From Nitrospira sp. (GTDB lineage Bacteria > Nitrospirota > Nitrospiria > Nitrospirales > Nitrospiraceae): a stretch of DNA of 64,000 bases. The notes beneath the pieces were generated by a model. That model was given only the letters and a program-made list of their open reading frames with translations. It had not been told where the DNA came from and did not search any database. The stretch is from positions 2,876,181 to 2,940,180 of the forward strand of contig CP092081.1 of assembly GCA_022226935.1 (NCBI GenBank), given 5' to 3'. Made by a program: the position numbers and the translations under genes. Shown piece after piece: positions 17,317-25,713 of this stretch; position 1 is the first letter of the stretch, and each line of letters begins with the position of its first letter.

Positions 17317-17676
17317 GTGACGAGACGTGCTCCCATCCTCGCAGTCTTCACGCTGCTCTCTGCAATCAGTGCCTGCAAGACCGGTTCAGATCCTGGCGTG
17401 CCCGGAATTTATCAGACCTGGGACGATGTCATTTCGCGATGGATCGGCAAGCACAAAGAAGATTTGTATCTAGAGCTCGGCCCACCGAATCTCCATCCGA
17501 AGGAAACGGAAGACGGGACGGTCGAAATGGTCTGGGATATGACCATCGACCGTATGCCGGGACAGGCCGATGCCTATCATACTCTGCCGCTCTACGGCGG
17601 CGTGGATTGCCGGCTGAAATTTTTTGCCGACAAAGAAGGGCTCGTGATCAGCGGACGGCGAGACGGGTGCGAGTAA
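17317..17676 (+). CDS. Hypothetical lipoprotein
   Basis: The protein starts with a short basic N-region and a hydrophobic core ending LLSAISAC, a good lipobox, so it should be lipidated. The mature part (about 100 residues) contains WDDVISRWIGKHKEDLYLELG and MVWDMTIDRMPGQADAYHTLP, with a late Cys pair (VDCRLKF, RRDGCE). The opening WIGKHKEDL-LGPP pattern resembles small SmpA/OmlA-like outer-membrane lipoproteins, but this is uncertain. GTG at 17317 puts the signal at the very N-terminus; GTG at 17257 would add 20 residues. Confidence 0.7.
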   Translation: MTRRAPILAVFTLLSAISACKTGSDPGVPGIYQTWDDVISRWIGKHKEDLYLELGPPNLHPKETEDGTVEMVWDMTIDRMPGQADAYHTLPLYGGVDCRLKFFADKEGLVISGRRDGCE

Positions 17677-17704
17677 GGCTGAACGCGTGAAGAGCCGCGC
17701 CGAA

Positions 17705-18571
17705 TTATTTCTTCGCCTGCTGAGAAAGATAGCGGTACATACCTGCTACGTTCTCTGGGAACCAGTCTGCATAACTCTGCCAGGGCTCGTACTTCGGAAG
17801 CCGGACCTGGTGCTGCGCCTCTTCAAGTGTTGCGCCGTGCCGAATCTGTTCGCTCACGGCTAGGCGGAGTGCTTCGAGATACTCCCGAAACAGGCGCACA
17901 TGTTCTTTCGTGCCGACTTTGCCATGCCCGGGCACCAGGGTATCAAAGTCCAGCTGCTCAACTTGCTTCAGCGACTCGATCCAGTCATCGGGATAGGCGT
18001 CGGGAAGCGCACGGTAGGCGACCGTCTCGACGGGAATAAAATCCACGGCGAAAAGCAATCTATTTTGCGGCAACAACACGACGAGGCTGTTATCCGAGTG
18101 GTTTTTGCCGGTATAAATCAACTCCACCTGTTTGCCGCCCAGTTCGATGGTCATCCGGTCCGTGAAGGTCAGGTCAGGCACCGGAATATCGGGATCCGCC
18201 GCTTGCAGAATTTTTGGCCGCGCGGCTTGCTGACTCACGAAGTGAGCCGTCTCGGAAAAAACGCTGCCGCCGCTGATGTGATCATTATGATGGTGGCTGT
18301 AAATGACATACCGCACCGGCTGATCCGTGAGGGCGGCGATTTTTATTTTCAGCCAGGCGGTGGCATCGGGGCTGATGGGATCGGTGACGATCACACCAGC
18401 CGGCGTGACGATGAAGATGGCCTGATGCGACTGATGCCGGAAGAGGTACACATTCTCGGCCAGATTCGTAATTTCGTCGATTGGACGGGGTTGTTGGGCG
18501 TCGGTAGAGCAGACAAGAAAAAGCAACACAGCCAACGCACCGGGAATGGACCACCATTTCGAGAAGATCAT
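17705..18571 (-). CDS. Secreted MBL-fold metallo-hydrolase
   Basis: A 288-residue metallo-beta-lactamase-fold hydrolase with an N-terminal signal peptide (ALAVLLFLVCSTDAQ), so it works in the periplasm. The zinc site is visible: SHHHNDHISGG (HxHxDH), a His in GKNHSDNSLVVLLP, Asp in LLFAVDFIP and His in VPGHGKVG. The fold covers lactonases, thiol hydrolases and others; it resembles the quinoprotein-relay-associated group. There are no informative neighbours. Confidence 0.85.
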   Translation of the reverse strand: MIFSKWWSIPGALAVLLFLVCSTDAQQPRPIDEITNLAENVYLFRHQSHQAIFIVTPAGVIVTDPISPDATAWLKIKIAALTDQPVRYVIYSHHHNDHISGGSVFSETAHFVSQQAARPKILQAADPDIPVPDLTFTDRMTIELGGKQVELIYTGKNHSDNSLVVLLPQNRLLFAVDFIPVETVAYRALPDAYPDDWIESLKQVEQLDFDTLVPGHGKVGTKEHVRLFREYLEALRLAVSEQIRHGATLEEAQHQVRLPKYEPWQSYADWFPENVAGMYRYLSQQAKK

Positions 18572-18704
18572 CAGTCGCTCCCTCTGCGATTCCGACGACT
18601 CATCATATCAAATCAAGTCTACCCATGCGACCGGTTCCCATGGTCGAGTGTGGTCAAGAACGGCGACCGCCACGTCTTGGTTTGAATCATCGGAGGAAAA
18701 AGCC

Positions 18705-18761
18705 ATGCGGCACATTGTCTCAGCCACGAGCGGAAGTCGGCAGAGCCCTGATGACTGGTGA
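18705..18761 (+). CDS. Possible 18-residue ORF with strong ribosome-binding site
   Basis: A short frame (MRHIVSATSGSRQSPDDW) follows GGAGG with eight bases of spacing, an unusually good initiation signal in an otherwise empty gap between two minus-strand genes. There is no homology to argue for it and the length allows chance. It could be a leader peptide or simply unused. Confidence 0.2.
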   Translation: MRHIVSATSGSRQSPDDW

Positions 18762-18788
18762 AGGCGGGAGATGAATGAGTGTGGCGTG

Positions 18789-20045
18789 TTAGTTATGAAG
18801 AGGGGCAGCGGAAGAGCCCGCTGGAGCAGTTTGCCAAATCTTACGGAATAGTCGGGCCATACGCCCCGGCTGTGCCAAGGTGCCGGGGTCTTGTAACAGC
18901 ACGTTGGCAGCCACGACCCAGGCTCTTCGGGGAGAACCAGGCTTGAGGGCAATCGCCGCGGCTGACAGCAGATCTCCCAGGAGGCGACGGTCTTTCACCA
19001 AAGGGCCCGATTGATCGGCGCCTATCGTCTGTTCAATCTCATGCCAGAAGATCTTGACGGCCTGTTCGGGATTATTCGAGGCTGCTGCGAGTTCCCCTGC
19101 CACTCGTTCCAGCCATTGCATGACCGTCGGCTCGTTCATGAGCCACGGTGCCCTGTGGAGGGCCGTAAGAAGGTGCTGCCGCGTGGCGGCGACGCCCCCA
19201 TTCCACCACCGTTGCCCCGCAATAGTCGCGCACACAGCGGCTCGTGCTTTCTGTCGAACTCTGTCTGCCTCGGGAGTCGCGGGCAGATGCGTCAACGCAT
19301 TTTCGATGATTCGCGGGAGCCGCTGCTCGTTGGTGCCGTTGGCCACGTTGCTATACCACTTGCCCTTCTTCGAAAAACGTCCGCGCGCCACCGGGCCTCC
19401 GGCGAGAAATGTCCACGGGGTCAATGCCGCTAAACGGAGCGCCATATCATAATGCTCCATAGTGCGGTGTTGTTCATCGAACCATCCCGCAGCTTCAAAC
19501 AATTCGCGCCGGACCAGCCAGGTAGGAGGATGGAGAAAATCGTCCGTGCGGGTGAGGAACTGTTCAAAGACCTGACCCGACGGAGCCCAATCCGGCCAGA
19601 GGAGAAGTGGAACGTCGCTTCCTGTCACGACGCTTTGTCCATATACCACCCCCACGTCCGGGTTTGCTTCGAGGACCGGCACCTGCACCAGCAGTTTGTG
19701 GGTCAAAAACTCGTCGTCATCGTCGAGCAATGCGACGTATTTTCCCGTCGCCTGCTTGATCCCGACGTTTCGCGCGCCGGCTGCTCCACGATTTTCGGAG
19801 AGCCGGATGTAGTGCACGCCGGGAAACGCCTCCGCGATAGGGCTCATATTCTCGGACGAGCAGTCGTCCACAATGATGATTTCCATGTCGAACAGGTCGC
19901 CTGCCTGCTCTTGGGCCAGAGCGGAAGCAATGGCTTTCTTGAGTAACGGAGCGCGGTTATAGGTCGGGATGACGATGCTGACGAGGGGACGGCTGTGAGG
20001 AATGTCCTCAAGGGGGCGAGCAAATGCTTGTGGAATCGTCATCAT
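18789..20045 (-). CDS. Family 2 glycosyltransferase
   Basis: A GT-A fold glycosyltransferase. The N-terminal domain shows VSIVIPTYNRAPLLKKAI, the VDDCS motif, ENRGAAGARNVGI and the LLDDDDEF metal-binding DxD region. TMEHYDMALRLA lies in the acceptor part. About 170 C-terminal residues are helical, without a clear domain. ATG at 20045 (or 20042) follows AGGAG and is better than 20066. The product is unknown; surface polysaccharide or protein glycosylation is likely. The gene is isolated, so context gives no sugar assignment. Confidence 0.85.
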   Translation of the reverse strand: MMTIPQAFARPLEDIPHSRPLVSIVIPTYNRAPLLKKAIASALAQEQAGDLFDMEIIIVDDCSSENMSPIAEAFPGVHYIRLSENRGAAGARNVGIKQATGKYVALLDDDDEFLTHKLLVQVPVLEANPDVGVVYGQSVVTGSDVPLLLWPDWAPSGQVFEQFLTRTDDFLHPPTWLVRRELFEAAGWFDEQHRTMEHYDMALRLAALTPWTFLAGGPVARGRFSKKGKWYSNVANGTNEQRLPRIIENALTHLPATPEADRVRQKARAAVCATIAGQRWWNGGVAATRQHLLTALHRAPWLMNEPTVMQWLERVAGELAAASNNPEQAVKIFWHEIEQTIGADQSGPLVKDRRLLGDLLSAAAIALKPGSPRRAWVVAANVLLQDPGTLAQPGRMARLFRKIWQTAPAGSSAAPLHN

Positions 20046-20366
20046 AGGCTCCTGTTTGAAAAGCACGTCAGCACAACCTGTGACAACCGCCTCCTTAAGT
20101 AAGACGTTTCAGGTTCTCAACATAACAGGGGCCGCCCTCACCCATGGAATATGTCGAGACGAGTCCACCAACGGAGCCCAACGGAGTCTATCGCGGAACG
20201 TACGTTCATCATTTATCAATGAGCAGGCTCATGCTATCGATGTTGGAACCAATTTTGTGTCATGGTTTGTTCGACATCGGTTCATTTCTTCGCATCCGCC
20301 CGATTGAATTTTTCGGCCGACCTTCCGCTCGTGTGAGGAATCTGCCATCACTGCCAGTGCTCATCC
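20046..20366. other. Intergenic region, no gene recognised
   Basis: About 320 bp between the glycosyltransferase start and the end of the SGNH hydrolase gene. It must hold the glycosyltransferase promoter. Short frames on the plus strand lack ribosome sites and look random. I saw no hairpin, repeat or box of the families found elsewhere in the window. Confidence 0.5.
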
Positions 20367-21107
20367 TCATTCGTCCATCAGGCGTTTGACCACGTCTTCC
20401 ATGCCCTCGGCCCACAGGCGATAGCCGCGTTCGCTTGGGTGGAGCGCGTCGGGCATAATCTCCTCAGGCAGCCGCCCTTGATTGCCGAGGAAACGCCGGC
20501 TCAGATCGAGAAAGAATATCTGGCGTTGGTCGGCAAAGGTCTGCAGCCGGTCGTTGACGGCATTGTTCACCTGGCGGAGCGGGTCATCGGCAGAGAGGCC
20601 TCGTGGAAACAACGCCAGCAGCAGGATTTTTGTGTCCGGCAAGCGGGTGCGCAAGGTCGTGAGAATGGCCTGGATCCCGGCAGCAGTCTCTTCCGGAGGA
20701 TCCTCGCGTCTGGTGGCATTATTCGTCCCGATCAGCACGACGGCCAGTTTGGGAGTGATGCCCTCCAGTTCTCCATTCTGGAGCCGCCACAGCACATTGT
20801 CGGTCTGGTCGCCGTTGTAGCCAAGATTGGCGGCATGACGATGTTGATAAAAGACGTTCCATACCGGGTGCCCATCCTCTTCCCATCCCTGCGTGATGGA
20901 ATCGCCGATGAATACCAGATCGACCTGGCCCTGCCGTATGCGAGCCACAGCGCGTTCATGCCGTTCCATCCACCAGGCTTCGGGCTGAGGAGCGGGCATC
21001 GCAGCTCGGATCTGTTCCCCGGAGGCGCCTGTTGGTGCGAAGAAAACTTGCAGAGCACTGAGTAGCAAAGTGGGCAGGAACGGGACGGATACGATAGTCC
21101 GGCGCAT
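20367..21107 (-). CDS. Secreted SGNH/GDSL-type hydrolase
   Basis: An SGNH-fold esterase of about 246 residues with an N-terminal signal peptide (MRRTIVSVPFLPTLLLSALQ). Block I is VFIGDSITQGW with the nucleophile Ser, block II Gly is in NLGYNGDQTDNVLWRL, block III is IGTNNA and block V is PDALHPSERGYRLWA with the catalytic Asp and His. It resembles the PAF-acetylhydrolase-like subfamily. Likely substrates are acyl or acetyl esters of polysaccharides. The start at 21107 puts the signal peptide at the N-terminus; 21161 would precede it by 18 residues. Confidence 0.88.
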   Translation of the reverse strand: MRRTIVSVPFLPTLLLSALQVFFAPTGASGEQIRAAMPAPQPEAWWMERHERAVARIRQGQVDLVFIGDSITQGWEEDGHPVWNVFYQHRHAANLGYNGDQTDNVLWRLQNGELEGITPKLAVVLIGTNNATRREDPPEETAAGIQAILTTLRTRLPDTKILLLALFPRGLSADDPLRQVNNAVNDRLQTFADQRQIFFLDLSRRFLGNQGRLPEEIMPDALHPSERGYRLWAEGMEDVVKRLMDE

Positions 21108-21372
21108 GTCGGTCCTCACAAATCCTGCACCATGTGTATCGCAGGATACGGAGGAGATCAACCGTGCCGGGGTACCTCTCTGACTTCGGCGAAAGGATGA
21201 GGGGCGGAGGGGATGGTCATTCGATCTTCCCCTCTTGACAGATTGGTGCCCTGAGGTCTGTGTCGGCGAGATCTGGCGTAAGGTAATACCTTTCCCAACG
21301 GAGGTGTATTACGTCCAATCGAATGTCTGCCGAAAGTCGGCGGCTGCCGCAGCCTCGTACGGGACCGCCTGA

Positions 21373-22089
21373 TTATTTGGCTGCATCATTTGCCAGGCGC
21401 CGGCCCGAGAACGTAAACAAGAAGTTCAGGATAAGTCCTACCAGCGTGATATACAGGCCGCTGGTGAGCCACAGCTTGACGATGGTGGCGCAGCTGGAAA
21501 GTTGGATCCATCGGCTCTGCACATATTGTTCGTTCGACGACATGTAGTGACGAAGCTGCGCCAGTTGAATGAGATTCTCCAGCCAGTCAGCCATCGTGAT
21601 CATCACGAGCGGCGCGAGAATCCAGGCAGGATGGAAAGGCCGCTCCAGTGCCGTCCACACCCACCCCAAGCTCGCGGCGAGGGCCCCTCCATAAAGCAAT
21701 GGAAAGAGCAAGTCGAGAGCGAGGAACCTTTTCTCGACCTGGCGCCCTGCCGGTGTGAGCCAGCACCAGTAAGCTTGTGCGGCATCCGATCCATAACCGA
21801 ACCAGCGCTGGTTGAGTGGCCTGGGGCCATTCGGCTTCCCGTCGGTGAGCTGATGGATGGCAGCGGCGCGACCACTCGCGCCAGACATGACGGCATCGCC
21901 GCAAAACAGCACGGCGATCGGGAATCCAAGAGCGAGGAGTGCGCTGAAAATCTTGCCAGCCATCATGGGCATTCCCGGTTCATCCATTGATTGAGCAAGG
22001 GCGGTGCCTAAGAGATTGCGGAATAGAGGTGAAGCAAAAGCCGTCTTTGAGAGTGTGGATGCATCACAGAAGTCAGAATCGTCGGACAT
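21373..22089 (-). CDS. Hypothetical integral membrane protein
   Basis: A 238-residue protein of no family I recognise. It has about four membrane segments (KIFSALLALGFPIAVLFC, LDLLFPLLYGGALAASLGWVW, AWILAPLVMITMADWLENLI, LTSGLYITLVGLILNFLF). The AGRQVEKRFLALDLLFPL and DWLENLIQL segments suggest a conserved core. The first 35 residues are polar and no good ribosome site precedes the ATG at 22089, so the true start may be internal (Met35). Four 11-bp-phased GTATC/GATAC boxes lie 13-50 bp upstream, so expression is probably regulated. Confidence 0.7.
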   Translation of the reverse strand: MSDDSDFCDASTLSKTAFASPLFRNLLGTALAQSMDEPGMPMMAGKIFSALLALGFPIAVLFCGDAVMSGASGRAAAIHQLTDGKPNGPRPLNQRWFGYGSDAAQAYWCWLTPAGRQVEKRFLALDLLFPLLYGGALAASLGWVWTALERPFHPAWILAPLVMITMADWLENLIQLAQLRHYMSSNEQYVQSRWIQLSSCATIVKLWLTSGLYITLVGLILNFLFTFSGRRLANDAAK

Positions 22090-22101
22090 GTTAGCAGCGT
22101 C

Positions 22102-22139
22102 GTATCAGAAGCGATACGTTGTCGTATCGGAAGGGATAC
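22102..22139. promoter_or_regulatory. Four phased GTATC/GATAC boxes (operator candidate A)
   Basis: GTATC at 22102, GATAC at 22113, GTATC at 22124 and GATAC at 22135, each exactly 11 bp apart with 6-bp spacers. This makes two palindromes GTATC-N6-GATAC in tandem on the same DNA face. It lies just upstream of the membrane protein gene that starts at 22089. The same boxes occur at 30145 and 31630. Confidence 0.6.
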
Positions 22140-22178
22140 GCATTGAAGGACTCGATGCGTGAAATCAGAGAGGGTCTG

Positions 22179-22613
22179 CTATTCCAGGGGGCGCCGGTAA
22201 AACTCCAACGGCTGAGCGAGGGCACTCTCAAACGACAGGCTTTCCCCATCGAGACGATACCGGGTCGAAGCCTCAAAGGCACGAATGAAGGTCGCCTCGA
22301 ATTCCATTCGCTTGGGTTCGCAAGCCATGCGCGTGCTGATGCCGTGCGAGACCTTCAGTTCGCCCCTGCGAGGTCCGAAGGCAATGACCGCACTATACCG
22401 ATTGCAGCCGGCATGGTCCGACACTCGTCCATCCTTGAAGGAGAGAATCACGGGTTCTCCGTCGTCGCCGTAGGGAACCGCGTGGTTGCCCCAATGGGCG
22501 AGTTCCCAGCGGTTCCGTTCGGCGACCTGTTTCATCTCGTCGGGCGAAGGAATCGAGACGCACCCCATGACCACAGCTGTTGCGCACAAGGTGATGAGAT
22601 AGCGCGCGTGCAT
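22179..22613 (-). CDS. META-domain (HslJ-like) lipoprotein
   Basis: A 144-residue lipoprotein: the signal ends AVVMGC with Cys18. The mature part has the META/HslJ pattern: GEPVILSFKDGRVSDHAGCNR, VSHGISTRMACEPKRMEFE and LSFESALAQPLEFYR. Such proteins are small envelope beta folds linked in other bacteria to stress resistance; the molecular role is unknown. It precedes the membrane protein on the same strand, but the phased boxes between them suggest a separate promoter for the latter. Confidence 0.82.
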   Translation of the reverse strand: MHARYLITLCATAVVMGCVSIPSPDEMKQVAERNRWELAHWGNHAVPYGDDGEPVILSFKDGRVSDHAGCNRYSAVIAFGPRRGELKVSHGISTRMACEPKRMEFEATFIRAFEASTRYRLDGESLSFESALAQPLEFYRRPLE

Positions 22614-22660
22614 GGATTGTTCCTCAGCGAAAGCGTGCAGTCCTCTGTTTCTATGAAATA

Positions 22661-23236
22661 TCAGGTCGGACCGGTTTGTTTGTCTTTTGGTACATCATAT
22701 CGCAACTCTGCGAAGCCGGATCCGATCTTCCGCACGGCTACCAACTGAAGCGGCGGATTCGTAACACGGCGAGGAAAGAGTGGTTTCCCGCGTCCGAGCG
22801 TGACGGACCCGACCTGAACGATCACTTCGTCCAGCAAGCCGGCATCGTAAAACTGTCCGGCGAGGTCTCCACCCCCCACGATCCAGACGTTCTTCGTGCC
22901 GGCTGCCTGCCGCATGTGGGCATGAATAGGCCGAACATCTCCTCGCACCAGGCGAACATCAGCGTTTGGGATTAAAGGAAGCTGGCGAGTGGAGAACACC
23001 CATGCAGGTTGGGAATAGGGCCAGGGTGTGCCAGTCTGCTGGTCGGCAATCTTGTCGGTGTGACGGAGCATCCATTCATAGGTTGCCGACCCCATAGCTA
23101 ACGCTCCGACCTCCGAAATGAATGAGGGATAACTCGTCTCGTTCACGTCGCCCAGTGGGAAGAGCCACTCTAATGAGTCGTCTTCGGTGGCGATAAAACC
23201 ATCGAGACTGGTGGCCGTGTAGTACTGAGTTTTCAT
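22661..23236 (-). CDS. Dihydrofolate-reductase-fold (RibD C-terminal) protein
   Basis: A 191-residue protein of the RibD-C/DHFR-like family, which reduces pterin-like or pyrimidine substrates with NADPH. It opens MKTQYYTATSLDGFIATEDD, has GALAMGSATYEWML and the Gly-rich KNVWIVGGGDLAGQF, then DEVIVQVGSVTLGRGKPLF. These stand-alone members have no settled substrate. The start overlaps the GNAT stop by 4 bp (ATGA), so the two genes are coupled. Confidence 0.86.
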   Translation of the reverse strand: MKTQYYTATSLDGFIATEDDSLEWLFPLGDVNETSYPSFISEVGALAMGSATYEWMLRHTDKIADQQTGTPWPYSQPAWVFSTRQLPLIPNADVRLVRGDVRPIHAHMRQAAGTKNVWIVGGGDLAGQFYDAGLLDEVIVQVGSVTLGRGKPLFPRRVTNPPLQLVAVRKIGSGFAELRYDVPKDKQTGPT

Positions 23237-23775
23237 CGTGATTGGCTCAGACGATATAACACATGCCGCCGCAGTTCGGATTCGGCGGGCACCTGAGGAT
23301 GATCGAACTCGCAGGCAAGCCGCATCCCGAGACGTTCCATCACCGCGCGTGATTTCAGATTGTCGATGGCGGTAAATGCCACGAGTTCCCCCAGATGAAG
23401 GTGTTGGAAACCGAATGCAATGGCTGATTGCGCAGCCTCCGTGGCATAACCCAGGCCCCAGTAACGTTTGGCCAATCGCCAGCCGACTTCTACGCAGGGC
23501 GCAAACGGAAGTTCGTTGGAGGGCGTATGCAACCCGACGAAGCCGATGAACTGGCCCGATGGTCGTTCTTCGACCGCCCAGAAACCCCAGCCTCGTTCTT
23601 CGATCAGTTGCCTGACCCGTTCGGCAAAGCCGTCGCTCTGCTCTCTAGTCCACATTGCGGGGTAGTAGCGCATGACATCGGCGTCGGCATTCATCGCGGC
23701 GAATGGCTCAAGGTCTGACGCCCGCCACTGCCGGAGCGTCAAGCGGGGAGTGAGGAAGTCAGTGGGCTTGGGCAT
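23233..23775 (-). CDS. RimJ/RimL-type GNAT acetyltransferase
   Basis: A GNAT protein of about 180 residues of the Acetyltransf_3 type: TPRLTLRQWRASDLEPFAAM at the start, VEVGWRLAKRYWGLGYATEA as acetyl-CoA motif A, and TAIDNLKSRAVMERLGMRLA as motif B. The start at 23775 (MPKPTDFLTPRL) fits the family. The open frame continues upstream to 24000, but that extra part has no family similarity and lower GC. It is translationally coupled to the downstream RibD-like gene. Confidence 0.85.
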   Translation of the reverse strand: MPKPTDFLTPRLTLRQWRASDLEPFAAMNADADVMRYYPAMWTREQSDGFAERVRQLIEERGWGFWAVEERPSGQFIGFVGLHTPSNELPFAPCVEVGWRLAKRYWGLGYATEAAQSAIAFGFQHLHLGELVAFTAIDNLKSRAVMERLGMRLACEFDHPQVPAESELRRHVLYRLSQSR

Positions 23776-24190
23776 GAGGGGCGGATGAGCGACGTGCGAT
23801 GGCGTGTTGTCTATTCCAGTATTTTTGCATCCTGTCGTTTTCCTGATGCGGATCGATTCAAGGAGGGTACGCACCGTCCTCCAGTGATAAGGACATTCAC
23901 GTCTTGTTTGGCGTCGGTCAAACTTTGTATCCACACCTGAGCTATATCCATGCCTTGAAAATAATCCAATGCCTATGACGACGACAACCAAAATTCCCAA
24001 GTATCTCGCGCAGGAAGATGCGAATGGAAAGAGACGTATCTTGGTAAAAGTTTCAGTATCAGTAGCGCGCTCGGCGCGATCCAGGTTTAGGGCTGCACAG
24101 CGTGCTTACTGGTCTCCGCCTAGATTTTCAAACCCCAACGTTTATACAAATCGTGAAGTCACAGTTTTTGTCAACCTGACATGATCCGTT
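23776..24190. other. Intergenic region with lower GC
   Basis: About 415 bp upstream of the acetyltransferase. The minus-strand frame here starts MGILVVVVIGIGLF, which reads like a membrane segment, but it runs straight into the GNAT frame without a stop and has no recognisable family. A 71-codon plus-strand frame (23969-24184) has no ribosome site or homology. I see no supported gene. Confidence 0.4.
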
Positions 24191-24481
24191 TCATACCTTC
24201 GACCGTCGGCAGCCGTCCTGTATTGCTTCGGCTTCGGTCGCATAGCACCGTTCGGCTTTGGTGCGAAGATAGAAGCGCTGGCCGATCATATGGTAGATGC
24301 AGCGTTCGCCACTATAGGTGGTGAAGTTGCCTTTGATCGGATGTTCGTCGGGACACTCGCCGTTTTTGAATGGCTCGACACCGGTACGATGGACGACACG
24401 AGGGCGTTTCTTGGCTGCTTCCGCATGGGCAACGCTCATGAGCAGCGCGATCACAAGCAGACTTGCCAACACAGGTCGCAT
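24191..24481 (-). CDS. Small secreted Cys-rich protein
   Basis: A 96-residue protein with a clear signal peptide (LASLLVIALLMSVAHAEA). The mature part contains CPDEHPIKGNFTTYSGERC then IYHMIGQRFY, and TKAERCYATEAEAIQDGC, a pattern seen as a small C-terminal module in some secreted nucleases and as stand-alone proteins. The four Cys probably form two disulphides. It should act in the periplasm; function unknown. Confidence 0.75.
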   Translation of the reverse strand: MRPVLASLLVIALLMSVAHAEAAKKRPRVVHRTGVEPFKNGECPDEHPIKGNFTTYSGERCIYHMIGQRFYLRTKAERCYATEAEAIQDGCRRSKV

Positions 24482-24541
24482 GGGCTTGCAGATGTCTCTC
24501 TCGAGTAGTGACCGGCAGGTTACGGTAGGTTCCCCAGAGAG

Positions 24542-25051
24542 TCAATCTTGGGCTGATTGAATGTCCAATTCAAAGCAGTAGAATGGCCGCGAGCGGCGTG
24601 GGAAGAACACGTGACCGACCTCGCGATAACCGCGCTCACGGTAGAAAGCGAGCGCGAGGGGATTTCCCGAGTAGGCATCGAGACGTACGCTGCCAAAGCG
24701 ATGGTGCTCCGCGTGCGTTTCGACATAGTCCATCAGCTGCCCGCCGAAGCCATGGCCCTGCGCAGCCGGGTCAACACAGAGCCGATGGACGACGAGGGCC
24801 GGCTCCGGGCTTGTCCATGGCATGGTTGTGTATTGTGCTTCCTGCGTTTGGTCCACGGTGACCACGGCCTGCGGCCGAGTATGGACAATCAGCACATACA
24901 GCCGGCGCTCGGCAATATCGGCCGCCACGATCTCGCGCGTTGGGTACATCTCGTCCCATTGCAGGATGCCATGCACACGGAGCATGGTACGGCAGCGATC
25001 AATGAGCTCCCATGCCGCATCAAGATGGGATTCGTCTGCCGGAATGATCAT
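24542..25051 (-). CDS. GNAT family N-acetyltransferase
   Basis: A 169-residue GNAT enzyme. The acetyl-CoA-binding motif is VVHRLCVDPAAQGHGFGGQLM, and YSGNPLALAFYRERGYREVG is the C-terminal motif. The N-terminal DESHLDAAWELIDRC helix is typical. The substrate is unknown. It is the third GNAT gene counted from the left; a fourth follows 2 kb on. Confidence 0.83.
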   Translation of the reverse strand: MIIPADESHLDAAWELIDRCRTMLRVHGILQWDEMYPTREIVAADIAERRLYVLIVHTRPQAVVTVDQTQEAQYTTMPWTSPEPALVVHRLCVDPAAQGHGFGGQLMDYVETHAEHHRFGSVRLDAYSGNPLALAFYRERGYREVGHVFFPRRSRPFYCFELDIQSAQD

Positions 25052-25309
25052 CGCCCATCACCTCCGCCTATACATACTTGTTAATACCGGGCAACATTGG
25101 ACGTCGTCACGAACACAGGCCGAATGAGAGTTACTGCCCTTCCGGTGTATTCCCTTGTTCGGTTGTCTCTTGTAGCACCGCCGTGCGCCAGAGGGACTTT
25201 CGAGACACACTCGCCACTTATTGTCCGAGCCCTTGCGCATCACAGAGATTCCCACTCCTCGACGTTCATAGGGCCAGCCGTCAGAACTTATTCCGACAAG
25301 CTCCAGTCA

Positions 25310-25440
25310 GAATATAGAGCGCGACCGACAATAGACCACAGTGCTCGAATACAAATGTTGCGAATAAATCCAGGCTCGGCTCGTTGTGCCTAAAAATATC
25401 TCAACAGCGTATCGCGTTCTAGAGATGGCTCGCGCAACAG
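25310..25440 (-). pseudogene. Decayed fragment of a GNAT acetyltransferase gene
   Basis: About 120 bp matches the coding DNA of the acetyltransferase at 26985-27545 closely, for example TTGCGAATAA, CCAGGCTCGG and CAACAGCGTATCG in the same order (compare 25356-25425 with 27095-27160). The frame that reads LDTLLGFIFGHNAPS in the intact gene reads RDTLLRYF followed by a stop here. No start or acetyl-CoA motif survives. The rest of the 660-bp gap 25052-25713 has lower GC and only weak further matches, and I see no other gene in it. Confidence 0.6.
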
Positions 25441-25713
25441 TACCGGGATCGAGGCCAAGGTGTTGTCGAGCTAGCGCACCGCGCATAGGAAATCTAGAAC
25501 GGCTGTTCCTGTAGGCGATTGCCGCGGACGGCGTTAAGCGTGGCATCACAGAAGATCTGTGGGGCGCGCTTGCGCCCAGGTCACCAGCTAGCTATAACAG
25601 GGCCCAGCGATTGAAGCGGCGGAGAATGAGACAGGTCTAAACTGATTTTCTCAAGTGAATTAAGCGATAATTTGTCGCGCTACGCATCCGATACTTCAAC
25701 AAAGGAGCCGCAA

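Noticed and set aside
17274-17690. A second, slightly longer frame over the lipoprotein gene at 17317
   Set aside because: It has no signal peptide or family pattern; the other frame gives a proper lipobox and balanced composition.
23820-23840. ATTTTTGCATCCTG as a possible single end of the dispersed repeat
   Set aside because: There is no partner end or internal block within 200 bp on either side.
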